Counted from the stretch's first letter, positions 37,695 through 48,340 are shown. The stretch is 64,000 nt of DNA from Akkermansiaceae bacterium (GCA_018402445.1 JAGYIT010000007.1:434001-498000); one strand, 5' to 3'. The notes: generated by a model from the sequence alone, not told the origin. Program-made: numbers and translations.

Positions 37695-40250
37695 TCAGTC
37701 CTCCCAGACCATGTGCTTGAGGCGGAGTTGGCGGGCGCGGATGGCCGCTTCCTCGGAGCGCGGGCCGCCAAAGGAAGCGATTTTTCCCGCGATGGCGATG
37801 ACTGCTTTCCAATCCTCATCCACCTCCAGCAGGGTGAGCAAACGGAAGCCGCTGCGTTCGAACCATTCCCACTCGGCCGGCGGGGGATCGGCCGGGCGGT
37901 CGATCACGGAGAAATACGCCGCGCGGGCTTCGGCGATGCGGGTGCGCGAGGGATCGCCGGGATCCGGCAGTTTTTCCAAAGCGAGGCCGCGCAGATATTG
38001 GAGCCGGAAATAACGGGCGGGACTGCCGGTGGAGACCTCGAGGAGGCTGTCGTAGATCGCCAGCGCCTCGGAAAGGCTGTCCGGTTCACTATCGCCGCGA
38101 GCGTAGATCGCTTCGGCGAGGAGAAGGCCGGTGGGGAGGCGGGATGGATCGTCGGGTGGGGTGGCCGCGTAGGCAGCGGAGAGGGATTCGATGGCGGCGG
38201 GCAGGCGGTTGAGGTCGATGAGCAGGCGGGCCTTTTCTAATAACGCGAGCGCCTTGAGCGGGCCGTCGGTTTCCATGGTGCGGTCATAAAGGACGAGTGC
38301 CTCCTCGCGGGATTGGGCGGTGGCACCGAGGGCGGCGGAGCGGGCGGCCAGCAAAAGCGCGGCCTGCGAGCGCTGGGTGCCGGGCTCGGAGACCGCGAGT
38401 TTTTCCAGCGCGAGGCGCGCCTCGTTGTAATTGCCCGATTGGAAAAGGCTTCTCCCTAGCGTCAGCGCGGCTTCGGAGGCGGCAGGCGTGCCGGGAAGGT
38501 CGGCTATGATGATGTTGGCAAGGGTGGTGGTCGCCTCGGCGTCTCCGGAGAGGTCGAGCGTCCGCAGCCGCGCGAGGGCGAGGCGCGGGGCGAGCGGTTC
38601 AGGGATAGCGATCTCGGAAGCGGCAAGGGTATCGATCTGCGCCCGGGCGAGGGAGAGATCCGGCGGAGAGGAGCCAAGGGCTGTTTCCGCGATGGCGAGC
38701 CGGGCTTCGGACGCGCGGGGGTGGGCGGGATGTTCTTTCAGGAAAGCGTCGAGGGCGGATTTCGCGGCCTCCGGGGTATCCGCTGCGAGCGCCCGCTCAA
38801 GGGCGAGATCCACGGAAAGTTTTTCCGCGACGGCGGGATCCATGTTCTGGATCGTGAGGGGAGCGGAGGGATCCTCACCGAGGCTTGACAGCGCGGCATT
38901 GAAAGCGGCGGCTTCTTGGTTCTCACCCTCCATGAGTTCAGCGGCCTCCGCGAAAAGTCCGGCGGCGAGGACGTTGTCGCCGTTGCGGTGGGCGTTCATG
39001 GCGTTGAGGAAAGCGGCTTCGCCTTTCACCAAAGGTGATTTCGCGTCACGGCGGAGGGTGTCCAGAAGCTCGAACGCCGCTTCGGGCTGGCCGTCCTCCA
39101 TTTTCCATGAGGCGAGGGTTAGTAGGCTGCCGGGCACCAGGAAATGCTGCGGGGCGAGCAAGCGCAGGCGGCGCAGCAGGCCGGCCGCATCCGCGTTTGC
39201 GGTCGGCGTCGCGATCCGCCGCAGGGCGAGGGCACGGGCGTGGAGCGCGAAAGCCTCGAGATCGGTGATGGTTTGGGAGAGCTTCGGCCAGGCAGATGCG
39301 GCGCTGTCCGTCCCTGTATTCACGAATCCGCTGCCGGTGGGCGAGGGTTTAGGCGTCCACTCCGACAGCCGGGAGAGGGTGGGATGCTCAGCCGAGAGGA
39401 TTGTTTCCGGCAGCCACGCGACGATGCGTTTGAACATCGGTGCGAGCTGTGAGGTTTCCGGACGGGATTGGATGAAGGAGAACAGGGATTCCGTAGCGCC
39501 ATCCCTATCGCCCTGCGCGGCGAGCGAATCCGCTTTTCCTAGCGCGGCGAGATTGTGGCGGTCGAGGTTCTGCCCCTCGGGTTCGGAAAGCAGGGAGGAG
39601 AACAGCGGCTCGGCCTCGGCGGGTTTTCCCTCGGCCAACAGCAGATACCCCTCTAGGAGCATCGCGAAACGAGAAAGTTCTTCAGGAATCGCCGCCTCGG
39701 GGAAAAGAGCGCGTGCCTCCGCCGCGCGACCGAGATCAAGCAGGATGCCGATGCTGCGCAACCGGGAATTGACCGAGTCCAGCAACGCGAGGGATTCCAG
39801 TGCAGAGTCGGGTTGGGAAAGCGACATGCGGAGGTTCGCTGCGGTGAAGGCGGCGGCTTCGCGGAACGGGCTTTCAGGGTTCGCGGCGAAGGCGGTGAGC
39901 ATTTCCGCAGCCTCGGCAAAGCGGCCCTTTCCCGCCAACGCCTGGCCGATCCAAAAAGGCGCTTCCGGGTGGTTCCGGACATCAGATTCCTCCAGCAGCG
40001 CGAGTGCCTCTTCCGGGCGGTTGTCCCGGGTCAGGCTCTGGGCGAGGAGGATTCGCACCTCGGGGAAGCGCTCGGTGGGAATGTCGGGGGAGGACGCCGC
40101 GGCCTTCAGTTGCAGCGCGGCCACGTCCCAGAGACCGTTCGCCATCGCCCGCCGGGCCGATCCGAACAGCGCCGAAAAAGGCTCCGCCGCCACTGCCGGG
40201 AGGCAGACGAGGAAAAGAATGGCCAGGGCGCGCTTCACTCCGGAGAACAT
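37695..40250 (-). CDS. Secreted TPR-repeat protein
   Basis: An 851-residue protein with a signal peptide (MFSGVKRALAILFLVCLPAV AA). It is almost entirely Ala/Glu/Leu-rich helical repeats of tetratricopeptide type, for example VRILLAQSLTRDNRPEEALA, FWIGQALAGKGRFAEAAEML and LTLGRSLFQSGNYNEARLAL. It is probably a periplasmic scaffold for protein complexes. There is no catalytic domain. It heads the minus-strand envelope cluster, 55 bp before lptG, which suggests a role in envelope assembly. Confidence 0.85.
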   Translation of the reverse strand: MFSGVKRALAILFLVCLPAVAAEPFSALFGSARRAMANGLWDVAALQLKAAASSPDIPTERFPEVRILLAQSLTRDNRPEEALALLEESDVRNHPEAPFWIGQALAGKGRFAEAAEMLTAFAANPESPFREAAAFTAANLRMSLSQPDSALESLALLDSVNSRLRSIGILLDLGRAAEARALFPEAAIPEELSRFAMLLEGYLLLAEGKPAEAEPLFSSLLSEPEGQNLDRHNLAALGKADSLAAQGDRDGATESLFSFIQSRPETSQLAPMFKRIVAWLPETILSAEHPTLSRLSEWTPKPSPTGSGFVNTGTDSAASAWPKLSQTITDLEAFALHARALALRRIATPTANADAAGLLRRLRLLAPQHFLVPGSLLTLASWKMEDGQPEAAFELLDTLRRDAKSPLVKGEAAFLNAMNAHRNGDNVLAAGLFAEAAELMEGENQEAAAFNAALSSLGEDPSAPLTIQNMDPAVAEKLSVDLALERALAADTPEAAKSALDAFLKEHPAHPRASEARLAIAETALGSSPPDLSLARAQIDTLAASEIAIPEPLAPRLALARLRTLDLSGDAEATTTLANIIIADLPGTPAASEAALTLGRSLFQSGNYNEARLALEKLAVSEPGTQRSQAALLLAARSAALGATAQSREEALVLYDRTMETDGPLKALALLEKARLLIDLNRLPAAIESLSAAYAATPPDDPSRLPTGLLLAEAIYARGDSEPDSLSEALAIYDSLLEVSTGSPARYFRLQYLRGLALEKLPDPGDPSRTRIAEARAAYFSVIDRPADPPPAEWEWFERSGFRLLTLLEVDEDWKAVIAIAGKIASFGGPRSEEAAIRARQLRLKHMVWED

Positions 40251-40395
40251 GGAGCGGGGAGAGGGGATTTGGAAGAAAGAAGATGCGTCGCACCGTTGGA
40301 TTTTCGTTCTGCCCGGTATCCCTTCCGCAGAATTATCGCATCGGACACCCTTCGTCTTGCCAAGGTTGCGGCGGCGTGATGATTGTCAGCCCGAT

Positions 40396-41163
40396 ATGAG
40401 TTGCCGCTTCCGCCCCTGCATCGACCTCCACGAGGGGCAGGTGAAACAGATCGTAGGCGGCAGCCTGCGCGATGACGGCAGTGCACCGACGGAGAATTTT
40501 GTTTCCGAAAAACCACCCGCGTGGTTTGCAGAGACCTTCCGCGCCGACAACCTGACCGGCGGGCACGTGATCATGCTCGGGAAAGGCAACGAAGAGGCTG
40601 CGAAGGAGGCGCTCGCCGCATGGCCGGGCGGGATGCAGGTGGGCGGCGGGATCCGCCCCGGTAACGCCGCCTCGTGGATCAGGGCGGGCGCGAGCCACGT
40701 GATCGTCACCTCCGCATTGTTTAATGACGCCGGAAAATTTCTTCCCTACGTCCTCGATAAGCTCGTCGCGGAGGTCGGCAAGGACAAACTGGTGATCGAC
40801 CTTTCCTGCCGCCGTAAGGATCGCGGTTGGACGGTGGCGATGAACCGTTGGCAAACCCTGACCGAACTCGATGTTACGACGGAGACCCTCGATTCGCTCG
40901 CGCCGTTCTGCGATGAGTTCCTGATCCACGCCGCCGATGTCGAAGGGCTGTGCGGCGGGATCGACGCGGAACTCGTCTCTCTTCTGGGATCGTGGGGGAA
41001 ACTCCCCGTCACTTACGCGGGCGGTGCGGCGTCGATGGATGACGTGCGGCTCGTGGCGGCGGCGGGCGGGGGAAAGGTGGATGTCACCGTGGGCAGCGCG
41101 CTGGATCTCTTCGGCGGCGGCGGCATCCGTTACGCGGATCTCGTCGCGATGGGCAGAAATTGA
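40396..41163 (+). CDS. hisA: HisA isomerase of histidine synthesis (eukaryote-like type)
   Basis: 255 residues, ATG 40396 (MSCRFRPCIDLHEGQVKQIV). FRPCIDLHEGQVKQIVGG matches the N-terminal half-barrel with the catalytic Asp, and MQVGGGIRPGNAASWIRAGA is a phosphate-binding loop. The long inserts and RFRPCIDLHEGQVKQ resemble the yeast/plant HIS6 branch that is also found in some bacteria. It isomerises ProFAR to PRFAR, step 4 of the pathway. No other his gene is near. It is divergent from the TPR gene; a long plus-strand frame running from 38431 into hisA is antisense shadow. Confidence 0.88.
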   Translation: MSCRFRPCIDLHEGQVKQIVGGSLRDDGSAPTENFVSEKPPAWFAETFRADNLTGGHVIMLGKGNEEAAKEALAAWPGGMQVGGGIRPGNAASWIRAGASHVIVTSALFNDAGKFLPYVLDKLVAEVGKDKLVIDLSCRRKDRGWTVAMNRWQTLTELDVTTETLDSLAPFCDEFLIHAADVEGLCGGIDAELVSLLGSWGKLPVTYAGGAASMDDVRLVAAAGGGKVDVTVGSALDLFGGGGIRYADLVAMGRN

Positions 41164-41247
41164 GCCGATGCGGGCTTGCCATGCGGCGATGGATTCCTAG
41201 TCTGCTCGCCTTTCGCCGTCCCCAAACCAACGGCGGTTTTTCCCATT

Positions 41248-43224
41248 ATGAACACCACAGCATTAGCCAACGCCGCCAACGAAGCCCGCGGCCTCGCCAT
41301 GGACGCGATCCACGCCTGCAACTCCGGCCACCTCGGCCTGCCGCTCGGCTGCGCCGAAATCGGAGCCGTCCTCTTCGGTGAGAGCATGCAGTTCAATCCC
41401 GACGCCCCGCGCTGGCTCAACCGCGACCGCTTCATTCTCTCCGCCGGCCACGGCTCGATGTTCCTCTACGGCTGGCTGCACCTTTCCGGCTACGCCGTTT
41501 CCAAGAACGATGTCGCCTCTTTCCGCAAGCTCCACTCGATCACCCCGGGTCACCCGGAGTTCCATGAAACCCCCGGCGTGGAGGCCACCACCGGCCCGCT
41601 CGGGCAGGGCATCGCCAATGCCGTCGGCTTCGCACTCTCCGGGAAACGCGCCGCCGCGAAATTCAACACCGCGGAGCACACCCTTTTTGACCACCACGTC
41701 ATCGCCCTCCACGGCGACGGCTGCCTCCAAGAAGGTGTCGCGAAAGAGGCGATCGCCTTCGCCGGCCACAACGGACTCGATAACCTCGTGCTCATCTACG
41801 ACAGCAATGATGTCACCCTCGACGCGATGGCCGATCTGACCCAGAGCGAGTGCGCGAAGCAATATTTCGAATCGCAGGGCTGGGACGCGGTGCAGATCGA
41901 CGGCCATGACCTCGCGCTCATCGCGAAAACCGTCTCCGACCTGAAGGCGAACGATAACGGCAAGCCGAAGGTGATCATCGCCAAGACCCTCATCGGAAAA
42001 GGTATCCCGGAAGTGGCCGGAACCGCGAAAGCGCACGGCGAAGGCGGCGCGAAATTCATCGAGGCCGCCCGCGCCGGACTCGGACTGCCCGCCGACGAGC
42101 ATTTCTTCGTATCGGAGGAAACGAAAGCCTTCTTCGCGGAACGCAAGGCCGCGCAGGCAGTGAAATTCACCGCATGGCAGGCGACCTATGATGCCTGGGC
42201 GAAGGCCAACCCGGGGCTCGCCGAGGAACTGACCGACGGCGTCGCCGCCGCCGTGCCCTCCGATCTGAGCGACAGGATCGGCACCTTCCCGGCGGACTAC
42301 AAGGACGCCACCCGCTCGGCGGGCAGCAAGGTGATCAACGACGTGGCCAAGGCCATGCCGCAGTTCCTCACCGGCAGCGCCGACCTCTTCGGCTCCACGA
42401 AAAACTATCTGCCGGGCGAGGGAGATTTCTCCGCGACAAACCCGCTCGGACGCAATATCTGGTTTGGCATCCGCGAGCACGCGATGGGCGCGATCTGCAA
42501 CGGCATCGCCTACGATGGCCTCTTCCGCGCGAGCGGCGCGACCTTCTGCGTCTTCGCCGATTACGTCCGCCCCGCGATCCGTCTCGCCGCGCTTTCCAAG
42601 CTGCCGACGACCTTCATTTTCACCCACGACTCCGTCGGAGTCGGCGAGGACGGCCCGACCCACCAGCCGGTGGAAACCGTCAGCGGCCTGCGCGTGATCC
42701 CCGGCCTCGATGTGATCCGCCCCGGCGATGCCGAGGAAACGGCGGGTGCTTTCGTCGCCGCGATGATGCGCACCGACGGCCCTACCACCCTCATCCTCAC
42801 CCGCCAGGCGATCCCGCTGATGAACCACCTTTCCGTGCAGGAGCGCCGCGACGGCGTGCTGCGCGGCGGCTACATCGCCGTAAAGGAAACCGGTGTCCTC
42901 ACCACCATCCTCATCGGCACCGGCTCCGAACTTCAGCATTGTGTCGAGGCCGCCATACAGCTCGGCGATGGCGTCCGCGTCGTCTCCATGCCCTGCGTCG
43001 AGCGCTTCGAGCGCCAGTCCGCCGAATACAAGGAAAGCGTCCTTCCGAAATCCTGCACCAAGCGCATCTCCATCGAGGCGGGCGTCACCGATATCTGGTG
43101 GAAATACGTCGGCACCGAAGGCAAGGCGCTCGGCATCGACCGCTTCGGCATCAGCGCCCCCGGCGATGTGGTGATGAAGGAACTCGGCATGACCGCCGCA
43201 GATGTCGTCGCGGCGGCGCAGTGA
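41248..43224 (+). CDS. tkt: Transketolase
   Basis: A 658-residue thiamine-diphosphate enzyme of the pentose phosphate pathway. ATG 41248 ([20 protein letters not shown]) fits. The N-terminal TPP domain has [17 protein letters not shown], a [14 protein letters not shown] loop and the GDGCLQEGV motif (GDG...N); the pyrimidine-binding domain has [15 protein letters not shown] and [15 protein letters not shown]; the C-terminal domain is complete. Length is normal. A possible weak hairpin follows the stop (GGTTTCC...GGAAACC, 43226-43249). No other pentose phosphate gene is near. Confidence 0.96.
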   Translation: MNTTALANAANEARGLAMDAIHACNSGHLGLPLGCAEIGAVLFGESMQFNPDAPRWLNRDRFILSAGHGSMFLYGWLHLSGYAVSKNDVASFRKLHSITPGHPEFHETPGVEATTGPLGQGIANAVGFALSGKRAAAKFNTAEHTLFDHHVIALHGDGCLQEGVAKEAIAFAGHNGLDNLVLIYDSNDVTLDAMADLTQSECAKQYFESQGWDAVQIDGHDLALIAKTVSDLKANDNGKPKVIIAKTLIGKGIPEVAGTAKAHGEGGAKFIEAARAGLGLPADEHFFVSEETKAFFAERKAAQAVKFTAWQATYDAWAKANPGLAEELTDGVAAAVPSDLSDRIGTFPADYKDATRSAGSKVINDVAKAMPQFLTGSADLFGSTKNYLPGEGDFSATNPLGRNIWFGIREHAMGAICNGIAYDGLFRASGATFCVFADYVRPAIRLAALSKLPTTFIFTHDSVGVGEDGPTHQPVETVSGLRVIPGLDVIRPGDAEETAGAFVAAMMRTDGPTTLILTRQAIPLMNHLSVQERRDGVLRGGYIAVKETGVLTTILIGTGSELQHCVEAAIQLGDGVRVVSMPCVERFERQSAEYKESVLPKSCTKRISIEAGVTDIWWKYVGTEGKALGIDRFGISAPGDVVMKELGMTAADVVAAAQ

Positions 43225-43503
43225 GGTTTCCTATCCGTCGGGAAACCTTCCTTGAGCAAGCAGCTTCCGGTAGGCTTCCGGCGGGTGCCTTATCCACGAT
43301 GGTGGTGACTTTCGATTATTTGGAGCTTGCAGTGGAGACCGGATTCTCTTACCTATGTCCGCTTGCCAGCTCGCTGTGATCCTAATGGATTGACGGAAAG
43401 AAAATTTAGGACGCTTACGTTCCTCGGACTTGAAAAAGGCATCTCATGACCCCAGCCAACTGGCTCAAAGCCCTCAACGGCAAGCCGGGGCGTATGCTAG
43501 CGC

Positions 43504-43546
43504 GACTTCATAAGTATCATAGATCTGCAAACTATGACACTTATGA
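43504..43546. repeat. 17-bp-arm inverted repeat
   Basis: CTTCATAAGTATCATAG (43504-43520) and CTATGACACTTATGAAG (43530-43546) pair with one mismatch around a 9-base loop. There is no T-run, so it is not a terminator. It could be a mobile-element end or a regulator site. It directly precedes the repeat shared with 55888-55927. Confidence 0.7.
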
Positions 43547-43550
43547 AGCG

Positions 43551-43590
43551 GTTGGAGCAACAACCGACGCAAGAAGCTACAGACCCCGCT
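43551..43590. repeat. 40-bp sequence shared with 55888-55927
   Basis: TGGAGCAACAACCGACGCAA (43551-43570) is identical to 55888-55907, and the similarity continues through ACAGACC.CGCTTA with a few changes. The two copies flank, in the same orientation, the whole pilus and transhydrogenase segment of about 12 kb. Confidence 0.7.
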
Positions 43591-43975
43591 TAGGCGTAAA
43601 GGCCTGCCCAGAGGGTGCTCATGCAGCCCTGAATTGGTCAAGCAGGTCGTTCGGGCAGCCGTAGCCCAGCGTCTAGCGCGGCACCACCCGTTGAACTTAA
43701 AAACCGATGTAAAAAAGATCAAAAATGATCTTGGCAAAGCGTCATGGAGGGCTACCATAGCGACATAAATATTGTAGTAATATCCCCAAAATATATTTCT
43801 TTCTGTGCTGCATCCTTCCTATCTACACTTCTGATTTCAACCTTTCAGTCTCACCAAACCTCCGAACCTCCGTATTTCCGACTACACTCGCAATCTCCAT
43901 TTCACCGTCCTCCGATAGGGTTCAATGACAGCTCCAAGGATACACATCCAAAACTAATTTTTTATTAGCTGGAAA

Positions 43976-45699
43976 ATGACTAATTTTGGCCACCCCTCAA
44001 TTTCGAAAAGCAATTCGAAAAAATCCAGAAGTTCTGCGCATGTTAGTGCGACGGTGGGTATAGAGATTGGATACAGTAATATCTATATGGTGCGGTTAAG
44101 AAAGGATGCCGAAGATAAAATATTACTTGAGGATTGTAGGATATTTGAATTCGATCATGATTTGAATTTAGATAAAACTTTATTTATATCGACGATCAGA
44201 AGCGCATTGAAGCAATTCTGCGGATCATCGAAGGATCTTGTAATCTGGGTTACGCCAAAATTGAATCGAGCGCGTCTCCATCACATTAAAATACCACAAG
44301 TAAGTCCAACTCAACTTCCTGCGGCGGTATACTGGGGGCTTCAACGTGAAGAACCATTCCTCGAGAAGGAGACGGTTGTTGATTTTCAGGTTGAAGAAGC
44401 AATAGGCCTTACTAGCCTAAACATAACCGGTGCGCTCGCTGAGCGCGAAGGCATCGAGGATATTCAGCATAAGTTCACTCAAGCGGGTTACACTTTAACA
44501 GGTATTGGGCTCCCACAGTTTGCCCTGTGTAATCTGGTTAGCCTCCGTGACGATGTGAAACAGGATGTTCCAGTTTTGCTCTGCCAGTTGGGACAGCACA
44601 CTACGAGCGTGAGCGTTCAACTCAACGGGCGACTGGTGTTCACAAGAGATATTCCTCTGGGACTCGAAAACCTCGGAGAGACGCTTGTCAAAGAACTCCA
44701 TCCAATACCTACTAAGGAACAAGCTTGTAATCTCATTCTTAAACTTGGATTTGAGGGAGAGGCACTTACAAACGAAGAGGTGCTGCATCTTGAGAACGCC
44801 TTCAATCTCCTTCGTCCAATCTTGGAGCGCGCGGTGCGCCAGATCGAGCGAACGATTCAGTATTATCAAAGCAATTTTGATACGTTGCCCATAGAAACAG
44901 TTTTCTTCGGTGGTGAGATCGCTGCTAGAGGATCCTTGTTTAAATTCATCTCCGAGCAAATCCCTCTAACAGTCATTGCGATTGATCCATTCGACACGCC
45001 GCAACTGCAAGCGAATATTTCTCTTCCGGCCACTAACGCAGACCGAATCGCATACGGCCCCGCCTTTGGTTTGGCACTCGAGGGCTACCAGGGCGGCATT
45101 AACCTGGCTCATACCTACAATAAACGTCAGAACCAGAGTAAGCATCGTAAGATCGCAGTTGCTACATCTGTAATTTTGATGTTGCTGACAGCAGCCACAG
45201 TTTTCTTTACAATTTTCAGCAGTCGCAATTGCGTAATCTATCCGCTGAGCAGGACAATCTTCGCCGAAGCATCAGCGCCTTGGAGCCTCCGCTCAGCGAA
45301 GCCCTCATCATGGAAGCAACCGAAGAGGTGCAAACACTACAAAATCGGCGGAGGGCAGCTGCTAAGCGCTACGAAGGCCTCGCCCAGCTTTCGGAGATCA
45401 CACGGCTTACTCCTAATGATATTTCCCTCCTGCACATCTCAACCACTATGGGCAACCCCATTGGTATCACCGAAGAGACCGCGGGAACACTGACATTAAA
45501 AGGAGTCGTCACTGGAGAGCGCACGTCGCTGGAGACATCCCTGACTATTTATGTGGCACGTTTGGATCAGTCGCCTCTATTTGATACAGTGCAGGTAGAT
45601 TCGACGGAACTGATTAAAGATTCGAGTGAATTGAACCTCACTTTCACCTTGATTTTGAAGATTATAGAAGAAAGTGAGAAAGATATTATAAAGGAATAA
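43976..45699 (+). CDS. PilM-PilN fusion of a type IV pilus system, with a single-base frameshift
   Basis: Residues 1-385 are PilM-like: an actin-type ATPase fold with ATVGIEIGYSNIYMVRLRKD, LVIWVTPKLNRARLHHIKIP and VFFGGEIAARGSLF. A transmembrane helix follows (about 398-416), then the reading frame breaks at a T-run (TTTT, 45213-45216). The continuing frame (QQSQLRNLSAEQDNLRRSIS, then a coiled coil and the PilN fold LLHISTTMGNPIGITEE) runs to 45699. One extra T rejoins both parts into a PilM-TM-PilN chain. PilM and PilN form the inner-membrane alignment complex. Slippage in the T-run, mutation or sequencing error are all possible. Confidence 0.75.
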
Positions 45700-45702
45700 A
45701 AA

Positions 45703-46236
45703 GTGTTAACTGAAGAACATAGATTATCTAAAGGCAAATTTGTGGTTCCCACAATATTTACGATAATATTGCTTGCGCTTCTATCCCTGGGGGTGTTGCC
45801 GTCCTTTCGGGATATCGCAAAAATCCGCGATTCTATCGGGGAATTGCAAGCTGACATATTACAACATCAAACCTTGCTCCCCATTTATCTCTCGGTGCAG
45901 CAACGCAAAAGTAAGTCTCTTCCCGAGGGTATCTCTGTTAACGAGGTTGTCCCACTTAAGATCGAAGATCTAGCCAAGTTACCGGATGTATTCGAAACCC
46001 TAACACGCGAGTCTGAGGTAGAGCTCATCTCGGCAACCCCTCAGGTCCGTTCTCTTCAGGACGGACGCGAAATGTTGCGGATGGACGCGCACATGCGTGG
46101 TGACTTCCTCACCTTCAATATCTTTTTAAATCGGCTAAATGAGATGTCATTCGTCGAATCTATCGAATCCTTGACCATTGATGTCACTAATCTCGGACAA
46201 GAGATGAATTTATCAGTCTGGCTAGCAATCCAATGA
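45703..46236 (+). CDS. pilO: PilO-like alignment complex protein
   Basis: A 177-residue protein with a GTG start at 45703, 3 bp after the PilN stop. It has one transmembrane helix (about residues 14-32, VPTIFTIILLALLSLGVLPS), a short coiled coil and a ferredoxin-like end (ETLTRESEVELISATPQVRS), like PilO. It overlaps the next gene by 4 bp. PilO pairs with PilN in the periplasm to align the pilus machine. Confidence 0.8.
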   Translation: MLTEEHRLSKGKFVVPTIFTIILLALLSLGVLPSFRDIAKIRDSIGELQADILQHQTLLPIYLSVQQRKSKSLPEGISVNEVVPLKIEDLAKLPDVFETLTRESEVELISATPQVRSLQDGREMLRMDAHMRGDFLTFNIFLNRLNEMSFVESIESLTIDVTNLGQEMNLSVWLAIQ

Positions 46237-46718
46237 CACGTCGAGAAAAAATTATCCTCAGTTTAACCGCGACTGCCGCAATGGCGGCCGGGATCTATTA
46301 CGCGTTTGGGTTATCTAGCCCGACAGGTGGTTCTACCAGGGTGGTCATAACCGATTTCAGTGCCCTGGCTGCGAAGATACAGGTGAGTCTTGAACAGAGC
46401 GAATTGACGAATCGTGAGGAATGCGTGCTGGCAGCAGCTACTACTCAATGGCTCCGTAATCCACTCCGTGAGCGTCCGATATTGGCGCAGAACACGGAAT
46501 CGCAACCCTTACCGCAATACATCGGATTTATCAACACAGGATCCGAACCCATCGCAATTATAGACGGTACGGACTATCGAGCTGGTGAATTAATACAGGG
46601 AGGCGAATTCCAGCTGTCGCAAGTTCACCCAGACCATATCAAGCTACTTCGCCGTGGCGCAAATACTTCCGTTGATGTGCCGCTCGAAAAAGAGCAAATC
46701 AAAGGAGAATCCCAATGA
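46233..46718 (+). CDS. PilP/GspC-like periplasmic protein
   Basis: A 161-residue protein with an N-terminal membrane anchor (TATAAMAAGIYYAFGL) and a C-terminal beta domain (PLPQYIGFINTGSEPIAIID, then GTDYRAGELIQGGEFQLSQV) resembling the homology-region domain of PilP or GspC. Position between pilO and the secretin supports a role in linking the inner complex to the secretin. It is not a clear PilP lipoprotein. It starts with ATGA overlap to pilO. Confidence 0.65.
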   Translation: MTRREKIILSLTATAAMAAGIYYAFGLSSPTGGSTRVVITDFSALAAKIQVSLEQSELTNREECVLAAATTQWLRNPLRERPILAQNTESQPLPQYIGFINTGSEPIAIIDGTDYRAGELIQGGEFQLSQVHPDHIKLLRRGANTSVDVPLEKEQIKGESQ

Positions 46719-46728
46719 TACAAAAAAT

Positions 46729-48324
46729 ATGAAATCCGTTACTTATAAATATTTTCATCTTCTAATGTTCTGCGGACACCTTCGCAACCTTTGCGCCATT
46801 ACAACTACGATGCTGTTAGGTGGTTGCGTTGCCCCGAGAGATGCAGCCGGAAATGATAGCTACGATGAATGGAAGCAACTCGCCGAGGACTCGGCATGGA
46901 CAGGTCCGCCCGCTCCCGTATTCGGATTTCCTTCTATGCGCGATTTTCATAAAGAATGGGCTGCAGAAACCGTTCTTGAATCGTCGGGGCCACAACCGCT
47001 GCCTCAGATCGCTGTCAAGGATATGATTCTCACTCGTGAGATGGATGTTGGGGTGCTTCTGCGTGCCCTCGCAGACGCCGCCGACCTTAATACCATCATA
47101 AGCAACGATGTCGGAGGTCCAATTCTTGTGAGTTTGCGCAGAGAAACCCGCTGGGATCAGCTTTTTTTAGCTATTATTGAAGCACGTGGATTGCACTATG
47201 AACTCGAAAATGACCTGCTTCAGATCTTCTCGGTTAAAGATCTCGAAGGTAAAATTGCCATGGAGCAAGCCTTGTACAACCAGCTCCAAGCGGCCGAGAA
47301 GAGAATGCGTTCGGAACCGATGGGAATTGAGATGGTTCGAGTTCACTACGCCGACATAAACAACCTTGCAGATTCGATCCGCGTAACCATGCAGGCCAAT
47401 ATTGCTGCTCAGGATCTAACGTCGGAAACGCCCACTCCTGAGATGCAAAACAGTCGTTTCATGATCAATGCCGACAAAGATACCGGCCAACTTATCATGC
47501 ACGGGATACCCTCCGATATTGCCCGCGCTCGCCATCTAATCAAGGGATTGGATCAGCCCACCTATCAAATTCTGATCGAAGCTACGATTGTGCAGGCAAA
47601 CAATGAAGTCGCACGCCAGCTCGGCGTTCAATGGGGTCTTTTTACGAATACCAGCGAATTCACGGCAGGTATCACGCCGCGCGCCGACGGCTTCAATTCT
47701 AATTTTCCGGCTGGGTTTTCTCCCGCCGGTTCCGGCTTTACCTTTGGGTTAAGCCAAATCTCAGGGAACGACGTCCTTCAGGCTCAGCTTTCAGCCCTTC
47801 AAAAAGATGGACGACTGAACATTGTATCACGCCCCTCGATCACGACCCTAGATCAGTTGCCCGCGATTATCGAAAGCGGAGAAGAACGACCTTTTTCCTC
47901 TTCCGCCGGAAGTGGTATTGGTGCTGTTTCTCAAATTGAATTCAAAAAGGCGGTGCTGCGTCTCGAAGTCACTCCTCACGTCATTGACAAAAATTGGGTA
48001 AAACTCAAAATCGATACTAACAAGGACGAATTCGACGATACTCGGTCGATCGTCATTGACGGGAATGTGCAAGTCCCTGTCCTCACCCGTTCAGCCAATA
48101 CGTCCCTGTATCTGGCCAACGGGCAAACGACTGTAATTGGGGGACTCTCATCTACAACCAACAGCCTACAGGAGGAGGGGATTCCTATCCTCAAAGACCT
48201 TCCTGGAGTGGGAGGAGCCTTCCGGAACAGCGCAAATCGGGACGCTTTCAGCGACACACTTATTTTCATCACTCCTCATATCCTTCCCCATTCTGGGAAA
48301 ACGGCAGCGAGGCAAGCCAAGTGA
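46729..48324 (+). CDS. pilQ: Type IV pilus secretin (PilQ/GspD-like), lipoprotein
   Basis: A 531-residue protein. The start is ATG 46729, with a lipoprotein signal (lipobox LGGC then VAPRDAA). An N0-type domain (VLLRALADAADLNTIISNDV) and one N1 domain (MVRVHYADINNLADSIRVTM then TPEMQN) precede the secretin core (ILIEATIVQANNEVARQLGV, VPVLTRSANTSLYLANGQTT, IFITPHILPH). It is shorter than usual PilQ because AMIN domains are absent. It forms the outer-membrane pore for the pilus. It lies between the PilP-like and pilB genes. Confidence 0.88.
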   Translation: MKSVTYKYFHLLMFCGHLRNLCAITTTMLLGGCVAPRDAAGNDSYDEWKQLAEDSAWTGPPAPVFGFPSMRDFHKEWAAETVLESSGPQPLPQIAVKDMILTREMDVGVLLRALADAADLNTIISNDVGGPILVSLRRETRWDQLFLAIIEARGLHYELENDLLQIFSVKDLEGKIAMEQALYNQLQAAEKRMRSEPMGIEMVRVHYADINNLADSIRVTMQANIAAQDLTSETPTPEMQNSRFMINADKDTGQLIMHGIPSDIARARHLIKGLDQPTYQILIEATIVQANNEVARQLGVQWGLFTNTSEFTAGITPRADGFNSNFPAGFSPAGSGFTFGLSQISGNDVLQAQLSALQKDGRLNIVSRPSITTLDQLPAIIESGEERPFSSSAGSGIGAVSQIEFKKAVLRLEVTPHVIDKNWVKLKIDTNKDEFDDTRSIVIDGNVQVPVLTRSANTSLYLANGQTTVIGGLSSTTNSLQEEGIPILKDLPGVGGAFRNSANRDAFSDTLIFITPHILPHSGKTAARQAK

Positions 48325-48340
48325 CGAAGGATTCTGGATT

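Larger units (their letters stand above)
43225..43975. other. Debris region between transketolase and the pilus cluster
   Basis: No intact gene. The region contains a strong hairpin (43504-43546), a 40-bp sequence shared with the region beside the IS66 remnant (43551-43590), and a short frame to about 43768 with a basic, transposase-like end (KQVVRAAVAQRLARHHPLNL) but no recognised family. 43770-43975 is AT-rich and featureless; it should hold the promoter of the pilus cluster. Confidence 0.55.

Noticed and set aside
38431..40395. Very long plus-strand frame running into hisA
   Set aside because: It is antisense to the TPR gene, rich in Arg/Ser/Ala as expected from a high-GC shadow, and hisA has its own good start at 40396.
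41263..42939. 558-codon minus-strand frame
   Set aside because: Antisense shadow of transketolase; it has no recognisable motif, and codon bias explains its length.
43226..43249. Terminator after transketolase
   Set aside because: GGTTTCC/GGAAACC can pair, but the following T-run is weak and interrupted, so it is not listed as a terminator.
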